In this document: one piece after another, positions 16,501-26,344 of the stretch
How the letters are laid out: each line of letters opens with the position of its first letter
Position numbering within the stretch: position 1 is the first letter of the stretch
Origin: Isosphaeraceae bacterium
GTDB taxonomy: Bacteria > Planctomycetota > Planctomycetia > Isosphaerales > Isosphaeraceae
Assembly: GCA_021324445.1 (NCBI GenBank)
Contig: JAJPJC010000275.1
Coordinates: forward strand, 1 to 48,935
Length of the DNA: 48,935 bases
Direction of reading: 5' to 3'
Translations under genes and position numbers: made by a program
Notes under the pieces: generated by a model
Database searches by the model: none
What the model was told of the DNA's origin: nothing
What the model saw: only the letters and a program-made list of their open reading frames with translations

Positions 16501-19500
16501 GGGCGGCCGTCTCGCCGGCGACGGTCGGCTACGTCGAGGCGCATGGGACCGGCACGGCCCTGGGCGACGTGGTCGAGGTGCAATCGCTGAGCCAGGTCTT
16601 CCGGACCGCCGGCGCCCAACCGCGGGGCTGCGTCGTGGGGTCGGTCAAGTCGCTCATCGGCCATACCAAGTGCGCCGCCGGACTGGCGGGGCTGATCAAC
16701 GCGACGCTGGCGCTGTATCACAAGGTGCTGCCGCCGACGATCGGGATCGAGTCGCCCAACCCCAGGATCGACCTGCACGACGGGTCCTTCCGGCTCTGCA
16801 CCCAGGCGCAGCCGTGGCTGCATCCCTACCCCGAGCGGCCCCGGCGCGCGGGGGTCAGTGCCTTCGGCTTCGGCGGGACCAACTTCCACGCGGTGCTCGA
16901 GGCCTACGAAGGCAACCTGGGGGTCCAGCCCGACTCGGCGCTGCCCGAATGGCCGATCGAACTGCTCATCTGGGAGGCGGACCGGCCGGCCGGGCTGATC
17001 GAGCCGATCGATCGGCTGGCGCGGGCGCTCGAAGCCGGCGCGCGGCCGGCGCTGTGTGACCTGGCGCACACGCTGATTGCGGCCCGGGCCAGGACGGCGG
17101 CCGAGGGCGGCCGCCCCACCAGGATGAGTCGGAAAGCGACCTTGGTCATCCTCGCCGGGTCGTGCCATGACCTGGGCGTGAAGCTGCGCGCCGCGCGGGC
17201 CGCGATCGTCGCGGACCGCGCGGCCTGGGAGGATCCCCGCGGCGTTTTCTTCGCCGCGAAGCCGGCCTGGACCGGCGCGCCCGTGGCGTTCCTCTTCCCG
17301 GGCCAAGGTGCGCAGTCGCCGGGCATGCTGCGCGAGCTGGCCGTCGCGTTCCCGGAGGTCCGGGGCGCCTTCGAGGAGTTCGAGCGGGTGGTCCTGGCGC
17401 ATGGCGGCCCGGCGCTGGGCCCCTTGATCTTCCCGCCACCCGCCTTCACCGAGACCGCGCGGGACGAGGCGCGGCGGGCCTTGTTGCCGACCGAGGTGGC
17501 GCAGCCGGCCGTCGGGGCTGCTTGCGTCGGGATGCTTCGCCTGATGCGCAGCCTGGGTTGTGCGCCCGACCTGGTGGCCGGCCACAGTTACGGCGAGCTG
17601 GTGGCGCTGCACGCGGCCGGCGTGCTCGATGCCGAGGATCTGGCCGAGCTGTCGCTCGCCCGCGGTCGCTTCATGCAGGAAGCCGGCCACGGCATCCCCG
17701 GCGCCATGGCGGCCCTCCAGGCCGGCCCTGACGTCGTCGAGCGGCTGATCGCCGACGTCGCCGCGGTGAGAATCGCCAACGAGAACGGCCCGAAGCAGAC
17801 CGTGGTGGCCGGCCCCAGCGCGGCGGTGGGACAGGTGGTCGAGCGGGCCGCGGCCCGAGGGATCCCGGCGCGCCTCTTGCCGGTCTCGTCCGCCTTCCAC
17901 ACCGAGCTGGTCGCCGGGGCACGTCCCGCGCTGGAGCGCCTGGCCCGCGAGCGACTCCGCCGCGCGCCGGACCGGCCGGTGTACTCCAACCTGGACGCCG
18001 CTCCCCACCCCGCTGATCCATCAGTCCTCGCGGCTCGTCTCGGAGAGCATCTCGCCAGCCCGGTGCGGTTCGCCCAGATGATCGCCGCCCTGCACCGCGA
18101 CGGGGCGCGGGTGTTCCTCGAGGTCGGACCGGCAGGCGTTCTCACCCCGCTGGTCGAGGCCATCCTGGCGGATCAGCCCCACCTGGCGGTTTCCTGCGAC
18201 GCCACCACCACGACGGCGTCCGGCCTGGCCGCCTGGCTCCGCGCGGTCGCGCGCCTGGTCACGGCCGGGCTGCCGCTGCGGCTGGAGCGGCTGACCGCCG
18301 GCCGCTCCCATCGCCGGCTCGACCTCGATGACCTGCCGATCGGTGATTTCGCCGAGCCGGCGACGCCTTCCACCTGGCTGGTCAACGGCAGCCGCGCTCG
18401 ACCGCTGAACGGCCCGGAACCGGGCCGGCTCGGGGCCGTCACCCTTCCCAGCGAACCGAGTCGGGAGGGCAGGGGAGTCCCCGAGGGCGAGGTGCCCCAC
18501 GAGCCGAAGCGAAACCAGTCCCAACCGTTGCTCGGCCCTGCCATCGTGCCGGGTCAGCCAGCCGGGGTCCCGCCCGCACGAGACTCGTCGCCACCCCAGG
18601 ACAACGGCACGCGGAATCCCCATACGACCAAGAGGACAACAACCAACCTGGCACCACCGCAGGCCGACCGCGTGCTCGAGTCGTTCCAGAAGACCATGCA
18701 GATGTTCCTGGAGGTCCAGAAGGCGACGATGCTCGCTTACCTCCATGACCGGGGCGCGCCGGCGGTGGTCCGTGGAAAGGAGACCGCGGCCGAGCACAAC
18801 GCGCACGCCCGGCACGAGGCCACGCCGCAGCCTGCCGCTCCGGAGGTCGACACGCCTTCGATCTCATCGCCGGCCGACGCCGCGTCGGCCGCCCGGAATG
18901 GGAAGCCGTGGGCGGTCGTCCGGGATCCACAGGCGGTGCCGGGACCTGATCGCGCAGCGATCATCGCGCGGCTGCGGGAGATCGTCCGCGACCGGACGGG
19001 CTACCCGATCGAGACCCTCGACCTCGACCTCGATATCGAGGCCGACCTGGGGATCGATTCGATCAAGCGCGTCGAGATCCTGGGGAAGCTCCGCGACGAC
19101 TTCCCCAGCCTGAAGGTCTTGTCGGACTCCGCCGACGTGATGGACGCTCTGACCCAGGCGCGTACGCTCGGAGCCATCGTCGATCGGATGGCGTCGCTGG
19201 CCCGGCAGACCGATGCGGAATTACGGCCTGCGACGGCGCCCACCCTCCCTGACCCCCCCGTGGCAAGGGGGGGAAAGGAAGCGGGACACCCCGTGGCAAG
19301 GGGGGGAAAGGTGATCGGCATCGACCAGGGCGCTGGCGCACCTTTTTCCCCTCCCGAGAACGACGGGTCCGCCCTTCCCTTTCCCCTTGCCAAGGGGGGG
19401 CCAGGGGGGGTGGCGCGCGACCTGGCCTCCCTGCGTTGCGAACCACGACCTTCGACCAATCCCCCCCCGTCCTTATCAAGGGGCGAACCGCTCATCGGGG

Positions 19501-21167
19501 CCGGCAACGGCCATGTCGAGCCGGGTCCCCGGGCGCAGCGGCGGGTGCTGGAGGTGGTGGAGGCCCCACTGCCGGCGCATCGGCTTGGTCTGCTGGCGGG
19601 CGGCCGTGTCGTGATCACCGAGGACGGCCGGGGCGTGGCCGAGCTCCTGGCGGGCCGGCTCGAGGCCGCCGGTGTGCCGGCGGAGCGGATTGGCGGCTCG
19701 GAGGAACCGGTCGATTGGACCTCGCCCTCAGCCATGGATTCGCTCGTGGACAGGTTGCGGGCGCAGGGCCCACTCGCCGGGATTGTGCATGCCCTGCCCT
19801 TGGGCCAGGCGCTGGCCGGCGCGCCCGATGGGGCCGGATGGGCCGAGCGGGTCGGCGACGCCGTCAAGGGTCTGTTCTTGCTGGCCAGGGCCCTGGCCGC
19901 CGACCTGGGAGCCGCCGCGCAGGCGGGCGGGGCCTGCCTGATCGCCGCCACGGCGCTGGGGGGTCGATTCGCCAGCGCCGGCCAGGCGCGCGCCGAGTTC
20001 TTCCCGGGGCACGGCGGTGTCGCCGGCCTGGTCAAGACCCTGGCGCGGGAATGGCCAAGGGTCCGTTGCCGCGTGGTCGACCTCGCGCCGGGTGATCCGG
20101 CCGCGGCACTGGCCCAACGGCTGGCCGGCGAGCTCTTCGTCGGGGACGGCTGGCCGGAAGTCGGCTACGACGCGGGCCGCCGCATCCGACTGCGCACCGT
20201 GGAGAGTCCGCTCCGATCCATCAGGTCGATTGAGGGCGGGCGGGACGGTCGGCCGCTGGACCTGAGGCCGGGGGAGCCCGTGGTGGTCACCGGCGGGGCG
20301 CGGGGGATCACCGCGCTGGTCGCCGCCGAGCTGGCTCGAGCCTGGCAACCGACGCTCCTGATCCTGGGGACCACGCCGTTGCCCCTCGAGGACGAGTCGC
20401 CCGAGACGGCCAGCCTGGCTGGCGAGGCCGAGATCAAGGCGGTGCTTCATGCCCGGCTCCGCCGGGAGGGACGTCCGGCGAGCCCGGCCGAACTCGAGTC
20501 GAGCTATCAGGCTCTCCGCCGGGCGCGGGAGGTCCGCGCCAACCTGGCGCTCCTGCGCCGGGCGGGCGCGACGGTGGACTATGCCCGGGCGGACGTGCGC
20601 GACCTCACCACCCTGACCGGCATCCTCGAAGACTGGCGCCGCCGCTACGGAGAACCCGTCGGGTTGATCCACGGGGCCGGCCTGATCAAGGACAAGCTGA
20701 TCCATGAGAAGACGCCGGAGTCCTTCGACCGCGTGCTGGGCACCAAGCTGGAGGGCGCGCTCAACCTGCTCCGCCGGGTGCGGCCCGACGCGTTACGATT
20801 CACCGCGCTGTTCTCGTCGATCGCAGGACGGTTCGGCAACGTCGGCCAGTCGGATTATGCGGCGGCCAACGAAGTCCTGAACAAGCTGGCGCAATGGCTG
20901 GACCGGCACTGGCCGGGGCGCGTCGTGTCGGTGATCTGGGGGCCGTGGTCGGGTGTGGGCATGGTCTCGCAGCTCGAGAGCCACCTGGGTCGCCGCGGCC
21001 TGGGGATGATCGCCCCCGAAGTGGGACCCACCCTCTTGGTCGACGAGCTGCGCTACGGCCGCAAGGGAGACGTCGAGGTCCTCTATACCGGCGGGCTGGG
21101 GACTCTCGAGCAGCCGATCCGCGCCCAACTCGAGCCGGCGGCCCCGCAGGTGGAGGCCCTCCGATGA
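13502..21167 (+). CDS. PUFA/polyketide synthase protein 1: NMO-NMO(ER)-KS-AT-ACP-KR, interrupted by one frameshift
   Basis: This is an iterative lipid/polyketide synthase of about 2,554 residues if one extra base near 14735-14744 is removed. As read, the first frame runs past the site and the second carries the rest. Residues 1-310 and 316-675 are two nitronate-monooxygenase-like TIM barrels. The first has GHEAGGRCG (catalytic His replaced by Arg). The second has GRECGGHVG and AVELGTRYPILQGPMTR, resembling the PfaD enoyl reductase. KS starts near 685 with Cys 879 in VDAACGSS, plus EAHGTGT and IGHTKCAAG. AT starts near 1259, with GHSYG. One ACP carries DLGIDSIKRVEIL (Ser 1853), the PUFA-synthase ACP signature. 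KR spans roughly 2020-2530 (TGGARGIT, SSIAGRFG, YAAAN). The start may instead be the GTG at 13499, which is better spaced from GGGGAGG. Confidence 0.85.
17098..17120. repeat. Dispersed GC-rich palindrome arm inside the KS-AT linker
   Basis: GCCGAGGGCGGCCGCCCCAC lies in frame in protein 1 and encodes AEGGRPT. It matches single arms of the intergenic repeats at 271-331 and 2962-3015. It falls between the KS and AT domains, where extra residues are tolerated. Confidence 0.5.
19241..19489. repeat. Palindromic repeat family inserted in frame in the ACP-KR linker
   Basis: Four related units lie inside protein 1. CCCCCCCGTGGCAAGGGGGG occurs near 19253 and again, shortened, near 19290. An inverted copy, TTCCCCTTGCCAAGGGGGGG, lies at 19381-19400. 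A diverged unit with CCCGTCCTTATCAAGGGG lies at about 19466. They encode low-complexity peptide such as PPVARGGKEAG, HPVARGGK and FPLAKGGPGG. The same CCCCTTGCCAAGGGG palindrome style is known as an intergenic dispersed repeat in other bacteria. Here it forms the flexible linker between ACP and KR. Confidence 0.7.
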
Positions 21168-24100
21168 GCCGGGGCCGCCCCCTGGAGATTGCGATCGTCG
21201 GCATGGGCTGCCGATTCCCCGGCGCGCGCGACCTGGGCGCGTACTGGGAGAACATCCTGGCGGGCCGGGACTGCATCCGGGAGGTGCCCCCCGATCGCTG
21301 GGACGCCGGCACGTTCGTCGACCCGGCGTCGCCAGCCAACGATCGCCTCCCCTGCGGCCGGGGCGGTTATCTCGATACACCCATCCTCTTCGACGCGGCC
21401 GAGCACGGGATCATGCCCAGGACCGTGGACGGGGGCGAGCCCGAGCAATTCCTGGTGCTGGATGCGACCGCGGCGGCGCTGGCCGATGCGGGACTCGACC
21501 TCGCCGCGCTGGCCGGCCGTCGCGTCGAGGTGGTGATCGGCCGGGGGAATTACTTCAATCGCGGCAACCTGACGCGGCTCCAGCACGGGCGGATGGCCGC
21601 CCAGACGCTGGCACTCCTCTCGGCTCTCCATCCCGAGTGGTCCCCCGCCGATCGCGCGGCCGTGCGGCAGGAGCTGAAGGCAAGCCTGCCGCCGTTCGAG
21701 GCGGCGACGATCCCCGGCCAGTTGACCAATGCCGCGGCCGGTCGGGTCCTCCATCGCCTGGACGCGACCGGTCCCGGCTTCGTGGTGGATGCCGCCAGCG
21801 CGTCGTCCCTGGTCGCGCTGGACCTGGCGGCGCGCGCCCTGGTCCAGGGGAGGGCCGACCTGGCGATCGTGGGAGGAGTTTATCTCGAAGCCGACATCGA
21901 CTTCCCCCTGGTCTTCCGCCAGTTGGGTGCGCTGTCCCCCTCGGGGAGGGTCCGCCCGTTCGCGGCCGATGCGGACGGCACGCTCTCGGGGGAAGGCGTG
22001 GGGGTCCTGATCCTCAAGCGCCGGCGCGACGCCGAACGCCGCGGCGATCGGATCTATGCGATCGTCCAGGGACTCGGCCTGGCGAGCGACGGCCGGGGCC
22101 GGGGCCTGGCCGCGCCCAGCGCCCGGGGCCATGCCCGGGCGATCCGCCGCGCGTATCGCGGCGCGGGGATCGACCCGTCCACGGTGATGCTCGTCGAGGG
22201 GCATGGCCTGGGCGTCCCGGCCGCCGATCGCGCCGAGCTCCGCGCCCTGAATGCGACCTTCCCGACACCCCGGCGGGGGCGGCGGGTCCTCGGGGCCGTC
22301 TCGTCGATGATCGGCCATGCGATGCCGGCGGCCGGCATGGCCAGCCTGATCAAGGCGGCCCTGGCGTTGTTTCACCGCGTCCTGCCGCCGACCTTGCACG
22401 CCCAGCCGCCGCATCCCCTGCTGGACTCGGCGCGCAGTCCCTTCGCCGTGAATCCCGCGACCCGGCCGTGGATTCATCCCGAGCCGGACACTCCGCGCCG
22501 GGCGGGCGTCAACTCCTTCGGGTTCGCCGGGATCAACGCTCACGCCGTGCTGGAGGAGCACGTTGCGTCGGCCGACAGCCTGGCGCCGGGCGCGCTGTGG
22601 CACTGGGAGACCGAGGCCATCCTGCTCTCCGCGGTGGATCGCTCGGGCCTGGTCGAGCGGGCGCGCGAGCTGATCGCCTGGCTCCAGCGGCATCCGCGCG
22701 CCGAGCTGAAGGACATCGCCTACACGCTCAACTGCAAGGTCGCGGAGCCGGCGGGCGAATCGCGATTGGGCCTGGTGGTCGCGTCCGCGTCCGAGCTGGC
22801 CCAGCGGCTGGCCGCCGTGCTGCCTCGGCTGCGCGATCCATCCTGTCGCGCGATCCGCGACGGCCGCGGCACCTACTTCTGGGCCGAGCCTCTCGGTGGC
22901 ACTGGCAACGGGGCAGGGGGCCTAGCCTTCCTCTTCCCGGGGGAAGGGTCGCAATATCCCGGCATGCTGGCCGACCTGTGCGTCCATTTTCCCGAGGTCC
23001 GCCACTGGTTCGACACGTGCGATCGCATTGCGATCGAGCTCGGTCAGACTGTGCCTCCGAGCGAGCACCTGTTCGGCCGGCTGACCGGCGATGGTAGCCG
23101 GGGGCGGCTGCCCCACCGACTCTGGTCGGCGCCGACGGCCGTGAACGTCGTCCTCCACGCGCAATGGGCGCTCTACCAGCTTCTGACCCGGCTCGGCTTG
23201 ACTCCCGGCGCCGTGGCCGGCCACAGCAGCGGAGAGCTGCTGGCCCTGGCCGCCGCGGGCGTGCTCCAGACCGATCGAGAGCTGGAGCGACACCTGGGCC
23301 GGCTCGGGACGATCTTCGGGGGCTTTGAGGCCGCCGGGGACATCCCTGCGGCGCGGTTGGTGGCCGTGGCCGCCGGCCGGGACCGCGTCGAAACGATCGC
23401 CCGCGAGCAGGGCGCCGCGGACCTGGTCGTCGCGATCGACAATTGCCCGCACCAGGTCGTCCTGGCCGGACCGCCGCAGGAGGTCGAGGCGGTCGTCCAG
23501 CGGCTGCGCGGGGACAACATCGTGTGCGAGGACTTGCCCTTCGCCCGGGCCTACCATACGCCCAGCTTCGGGGCGGTCCTCGGCCCGGTGGCGGAGTTCT
23601 TCTCCCAGTTGGCGTTCCGACCACCTCGCCTGCCGATCTACTCGTGCGCGGCGCGCCGGCGCATGCCCGAAGACCCCGAGGCGATCCGCGCGCTGGCCGT
23701 GGCGCAATGGACCCGCACCGTGGCCTTCCGCGAGACGATCGAGGTCATGCACGCCGACGGCCTGCGCGTGTTCCTCGACGTGGGGGCCCGCGGCAATCTC
23801 GCCGGCTTCGTCGAAGACACCCTTCGGGGCCGGCCGGCTTTCGCCATCGCGGCCAACCTCCCGCGCCGCGGCGGTCTGACGCAGTTGAACCACCTGGTGG
23901 CCGCGCTGTTTGCCCAGGGCGTCCCGCTCCAGGCCGGTTTCCTCTACGCGCGGCGACGGCCCCGCTCCATCGACTGGGACGCACCCGAACCGCCGGCGCG
24001 GACGCTCGTCGAGCTCCCGCTCGGCTTCCCCGAGATGCGGCTGCCGGCTGCCCTGATCGACCGGCTTCGATCGCCTGGCCCTGGGTGGGAGTCCCGCCTT

Positions 24101-25972
24101 CCGACGGAAGCCGATCTGCCGGACCGGCTCAAGCCGGGACTCCCGCCGGTCGGTCAGCACACCGGACCACCGGAAGTCGCCGAAGCGCTGCTGGCCTTCC
24201 AGGACACGATGCAGGCGTTCCTGCAAACGCAGCACGAAGTCCTCGCGGCCTACCTGTCCGGCTCCGGGAGGGACGAGCCGCTCCCCAACGGCGATGGCGT
24301 CGGCTGGCAGATGTCAGCCGAGGGCGGCCGCCCCACACGTTCCGGCCCGGAGCCCGGCCCCTGGGTGGGCGCCGTGCGCCGGCTGGTCGCGGGGTCCGAG
24401 ATCGAGTCCGTGTATCTGCTCGACAGTCGGGACGACCCGATCGCGGAGCACCACACGCTCGGGGGCCGGCGCGTCTCGGCGGTGGATCCGTCGCTGAAGG
24501 GGCTGCCCGCCCTGCCGTTTGCCGTGATGGCCGAGATGGCCGCGCAGGTGGCCGCGCTGCTGGTTTCGCCGGGGCGCGTCCTCACGGGGCTCGAGCAAGT
24601 TCGGGCGCACAAGTGGGTCCGTTACGAGGAGGAGCCGGTCCAGCTGGAGCTCCGCGGTCGGCGCGTGGGCTCAACCGCGGACCATCGCATCTGGGTGGGG
24701 ATCTTCAATCGAGGGCCGGACGGCCGGAGGGAGGCCGCGCGCCCGGCGTTCGAGGCGGTCGCGGTTTTCGGCGCGGCTGGCGCGGCCCCGCCCCCGGCAA
24801 TGCCCTGGGCCCTGGAGGAGCCGCGCCCGAGCCGGTTCACGGCCGAATCCCTCTATGGCGAACAGTGGTTGTTCCACGGCCCTCCCTTCCAGGCCCTGGT
24901 CCGGGTGGGATCGTTCTCCGCGCAGGGGATCGAGGGAACCTTGTGCGTGCGGCCGTGGGAGCCCGTGCTCAGGCCCGATCAGGCGCCGCACTTGCATACG
25001 GACATCATCATCGTCGACAGCTTCACCCACCTGCTCGGCTGCTGGGGCCTTGACTACCTCACCGAGGGCGGCGACGTGGTGTTCCCGCTGCGCATGGAGG
25101 AATTGCAGATGTATGGCGATCGGCCTCCGGTCGGCACCGAGGTGGAGTGCCGGATTGCCATTCAGGAGATCCAGCGGCACCGCGTGCGGGTCCACGCCGA
25201 GATCCTCCGGCCGGATGGGACGGTCTGGATGCGGCTCCGCGACTGGGAAGACTGGCGCTTCCATTGGCCCCGCCGATACCGCGACGTGTTCCGCCAGCCT
25301 CGAGACATCTTCGTGGGCGAAGAGCTGCCGCTGGAGGGCGCGAGCCGGGCGGCGAAGGCAGTCTGGCTGGCCCCGCCGGCGGACATGGGCCGGCCCGTCT
25401 GGCGGGACGTCCTCGAGCAGACGCAGCTCGGGCCGGCCGAGCGCGCGGCGCACCTGGCCGAGGGGGGCGGCGAACGGCGGCGGGCGCATCGGCTCTGGGG
25501 CATCATCGCCGCCAAGGAGGCCGCGCGGCGGTTGTGGCAGGCCCAGGGCCGGCCGGCGACCTATCCAGCCGACCTGGCCATCGTCACCGAGCAACCGGGC
25601 CGGCCCCGGCTGATCCGCGTCGACCAGCCCGAGGACGACACGCTGCCGGCGATCGCGATCGCCCATGCCGAAGGGGTCGCCGTGGCCATTGCCGCGGGCG
25701 ATCCGGCCGGTCGGATCGGGATCGACGTGCAGGCAATCCCGGATCGCTCCGACGGCCTCGAACTGGCCCGGCTCGGCTGTGCCAGGCAGGCCGCCGCCAG
25801 GGCGGCCGGTGCCGAGCTGGCCGCGACAGAAGTCGTCCACGCCGAGGAGACGGCCGGCCTCGTGCACGTTCGAGTCGAGCCCGACGGCACGGGCCGCCCC
25901 CTCCGCGTCGTCTCGGGCCGCCGCGGCGATGTCGCTTGGGCCTGGACCCTGGGAGAAGGAGCCGAGCCATGA
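21164..25972 (+). CDS. PUFA/polyketide synthase protein 2: KS(Ser)-AT-DH-degenerate PPTase
   Basis: A 1,602-residue multidomain synthase whose ATG overlaps the stop of protein 1 (ATGA). The KS region (1-465) keeps both catalytic histidines (VEGHGLG, MIGHAMPAAG), but its nucleophile motif is DAASASS, with Ser 212 in place of Cys. This suggests a chain-length-factor-like or decarboxylating (KSQ/KSS-like) role. The AT (about 585-900) has FPGEGSQYPGM and GHSSG. Residues about 1006-1032 repeat the FQDTMQAFLQTQHEVLAAYL helix found in protein 1. The DH double hotdog (about 1066-1386) shows AEHHTLGG and IIVDSFTHLLG (Asp 1285). The last 210 residues resemble a fused phosphopantetheinyl transferase (LWGIIAAKEAARRLW, SIAH-like AIAHAEG, GIDVQ), but its key Glu is Gln and the WxxKEA-like motif reads GCARQAA, so activity is doubtful. 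Confidence 0.88.
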   Translation: MSRGRPLEIAIVGMGCRFPGARDLGAYWENILAGRDCIREVPPDRWDAGTFVDPASPANDRLPCGRGGYLDTPILFDAAEHGIMPRTVDGGEPEQFLVLDATAAALADAGLDLAALAGRRVEVVIGRGNYFNRGNLTRLQHGRMAAQTLALLSALHPEWSPADRAAVRQELKASLPPFEAATIPGQLTNAAAGRVLHRLDATGPGFVVDAASASSLVALDLAARALVQGRADLAIVGGVYLEADIDFPLVFRQLGALSPSGRVRPFAADADGTLSGEGVGVLILKRRRDAERRGDRIYAIVQGLGLASDGRGRGLAAPSARGHARAIRRAYRGAGIDPSTVMLVEGHGLGVPAADRAELRALNATFPTPRRGRRVLGAVSSMIGHAMPAAGMASLIKAALALFHRVLPPTLHAQPPHPLLDSARSPFAVNPATRPWIHPEPDTPRRAGVNSFGFAGINAHAVLEEHVASADSLAPGALWHWETEAILLSAVDRSGLVERARELIAWLQRHPRAELKDIAYTLNCKVAEPAGESRLGLVVASASELAQRLAAVLPRLRDPSCRAIRDGRGTYFWAEPLGGTGNGAGGLAFLFPGEGSQYPGMLADLCVHFPEVRHWFDTCDRIAIELGQTVPPSEHLFGRLTGDGSRGRLPHRLWSAPTAVNVVLHAQWALYQLLTRLGLTPGAVAGHSSGELLALAAAGVLQTDRELERHLGRLGTIFGGFEAAGDIPAARLVAVAAGRDRVETIAREQGAADLVVAIDNCPHQVVLAGPPQEVEAVVQRLRGDNIVCEDLPFARAYHTPSFGAVLGPVAEFFSQLAFRPPRLPIYSCAARRRMPEDPEAIRALAVAQWTRTVAFRETIEVMHADGLRVFLDVGARGNLAGFVEDTLRGRPAFAIAANLPRRGGLTQLNHLVAALFAQGVPLQAGFLYARRRPRSIDWDAPEPPARTLVELPLGFPEMRLPAALIDRLRSPGPGWESRLPTEADLPDRLKPGLPPVGQHTGPPEVAEALLAFQDTMQAFLQTQHEVLAAYLSGSGRDEPLPNGDGVGWQMSAEGGRPTRSGPEPGPWVGAVRRLVAGSEIESVYLLDSRDDPIAEHHTLGGRRVSAVDPSLKGLPALPFAVMAEMAAQVAALLVSPGRVLTGLEQVRAHKWVRYEEEPVQLELRGRRVGSTADHRIWVGIFNRGPDGRREAARPAFEAVAVFGAAGAAPPPAMPWALEEPRPSRFTAESLYGEQWLFHGPPFQALVRVGSFSAQGIEGTLCVRPWEPVLRPDQAPHLHTDIIIVDSFTHLLGCWGLDYLTEGGDVVFPLRMEELQMYGDRPPVGTEVECRIAIQEIQRHRVRVHAEILRPDGTVWMRLRDWEDWRFHWPRRYRDVFRQPRDIFVGEELPLEGASRAAKAVWLAPPADMGRPVWRDVLEQTQLGPAERAAHLAEGGGERRRAHRLWGIIAAKEAARRLWQAQGRPATYPADLAIVTEQPGRPRLIRVDQPEDDTLPAIAIAHAEGVAVAIAAGDPAGRIGIDVQAIPDRSDGLELARLGCARQAAARAAGAELAATEVVHAEETAGLVHVRVEPDGTGRPLRVVSGRRGDVAWAWTLGEGAEP
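23096..23118. repeat. Dispersed GC-rich palindrome arm inside AT of protein 2
   Basis: AGCCGGGGGCGGCTGCCCCA lies in frame and encodes part of GSRGRLPHR. It corresponds to an arm of the repeat family at 271-331 and lies in a loop of the AT domain rather than in a conserved motif. Confidence 0.5.
24316..24339. repeat. Dispersed GC-rich palindrome arm in the linker before DH
   Basis: AGCCGAGGGCGGCCGCCCCA lies in frame in protein 2, encodes AEGGRPT and falls between the AT-side helix motif and the DH domain. It is almost identical to the copy at 17098-17120 in protein 1. Confidence 0.5.
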
Positions 25973-26259
25973 GGACCGTGCCGTCCCGGGCCGAGATCCT
26001 CCGCGGGATTGTCTCCCTCCTGGAGAGCCACCTCGGGGTGCACTCTCCGGGCGCCATCGACGAGGACACCCGCTTCTTCGCCGATCTCGGCCTGGCGTCC
26101 ATCGATGCCGTCGTGCTCAGCGAAGCGCTTCAGCAGCACTACGACCGGTCCCTGCCGTTCCACGAGTTGATGGCCGAGATCGGCCGCCGGACCGAGCGCG
26201 ACCTCTCGATGGGCGAGCTCGTCACCTTCCTGGGCCAGCACCTGGGAAGTCGTCCGTAG
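25969..26259 (+). CDS. Free-standing acyl carrier protein
   Basis: A 96-residue acidic carrier protein that overlaps the end of protein 2 (ATGA) and so is likely translationally coupled. The helix II motif reads FFADLGLASIDAVVLSEAL, where the phosphopantetheine serine of the usual DSL motif is kept but the preceding Asp is Ala. Helices I and III (RGIVSLLESHLG, MGELVTFLGQHLG) are recognisable. It would carry the growing or finished acyl chain by a thioester, either as a donor for release or to receive a starter. Its TAG stop is the first part of a palindromic repeat. Confidence 0.85.
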   Translation: MRTVPSRAEILRGIVSLLESHLGVHSPGAIDEDTRFFADLGLASIDAVVLSEALQQHYDRSLPFHELMAEIGRRTERDLSMGELVTFLGQHLGSRP

Positions 26260-26311
26260 GTCAGGCTTTCAGCCTGACGTTCCAATCCTGTCAGGCTGAA
26301 AGCCTGACCTA
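26257..26311. repeat. REP-like double palindrome, copy 1
   Basis: TAGGTCAGGCTTTCAGCCTG followed by a 12-base spacer and the inverted CAGGCTGAAAGCCTGACCTA. Each half is a palindrome (GTCAGGCT/AGCCTGAC) and the halves are also inverted relative to each other. It includes the stop codon of the ACP gene. A second copy occurs at 28825-28883 in the same position relative to another gene. Confidence 0.85.
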
Positions 26312-26344
26312 TGTTCTGGCCTGAGGGCGGGAAGGACGTTGCGC

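Noticed and set aside
14496..18008. A 1,170-residue open frame antisense to the synthase gene
   Set aside because: High GC with strong third-position bias keeps antisense frames open. The translation is Arg/Gly/Pro-rich with no domain, while the plus strand shows unmistakable KS and AT motifs.
13502..25972. Enediyne polyketide synthase
   Set aside because: The KS-AT-ACP-KR-DH-PPTase domain order across the two proteins is similar, but enediyne PKSE is a single protein and its accessory E-genes and thioesterase are absent; the PUFA-like ACP motif and PfaD-like ER favour a lipid synthase.
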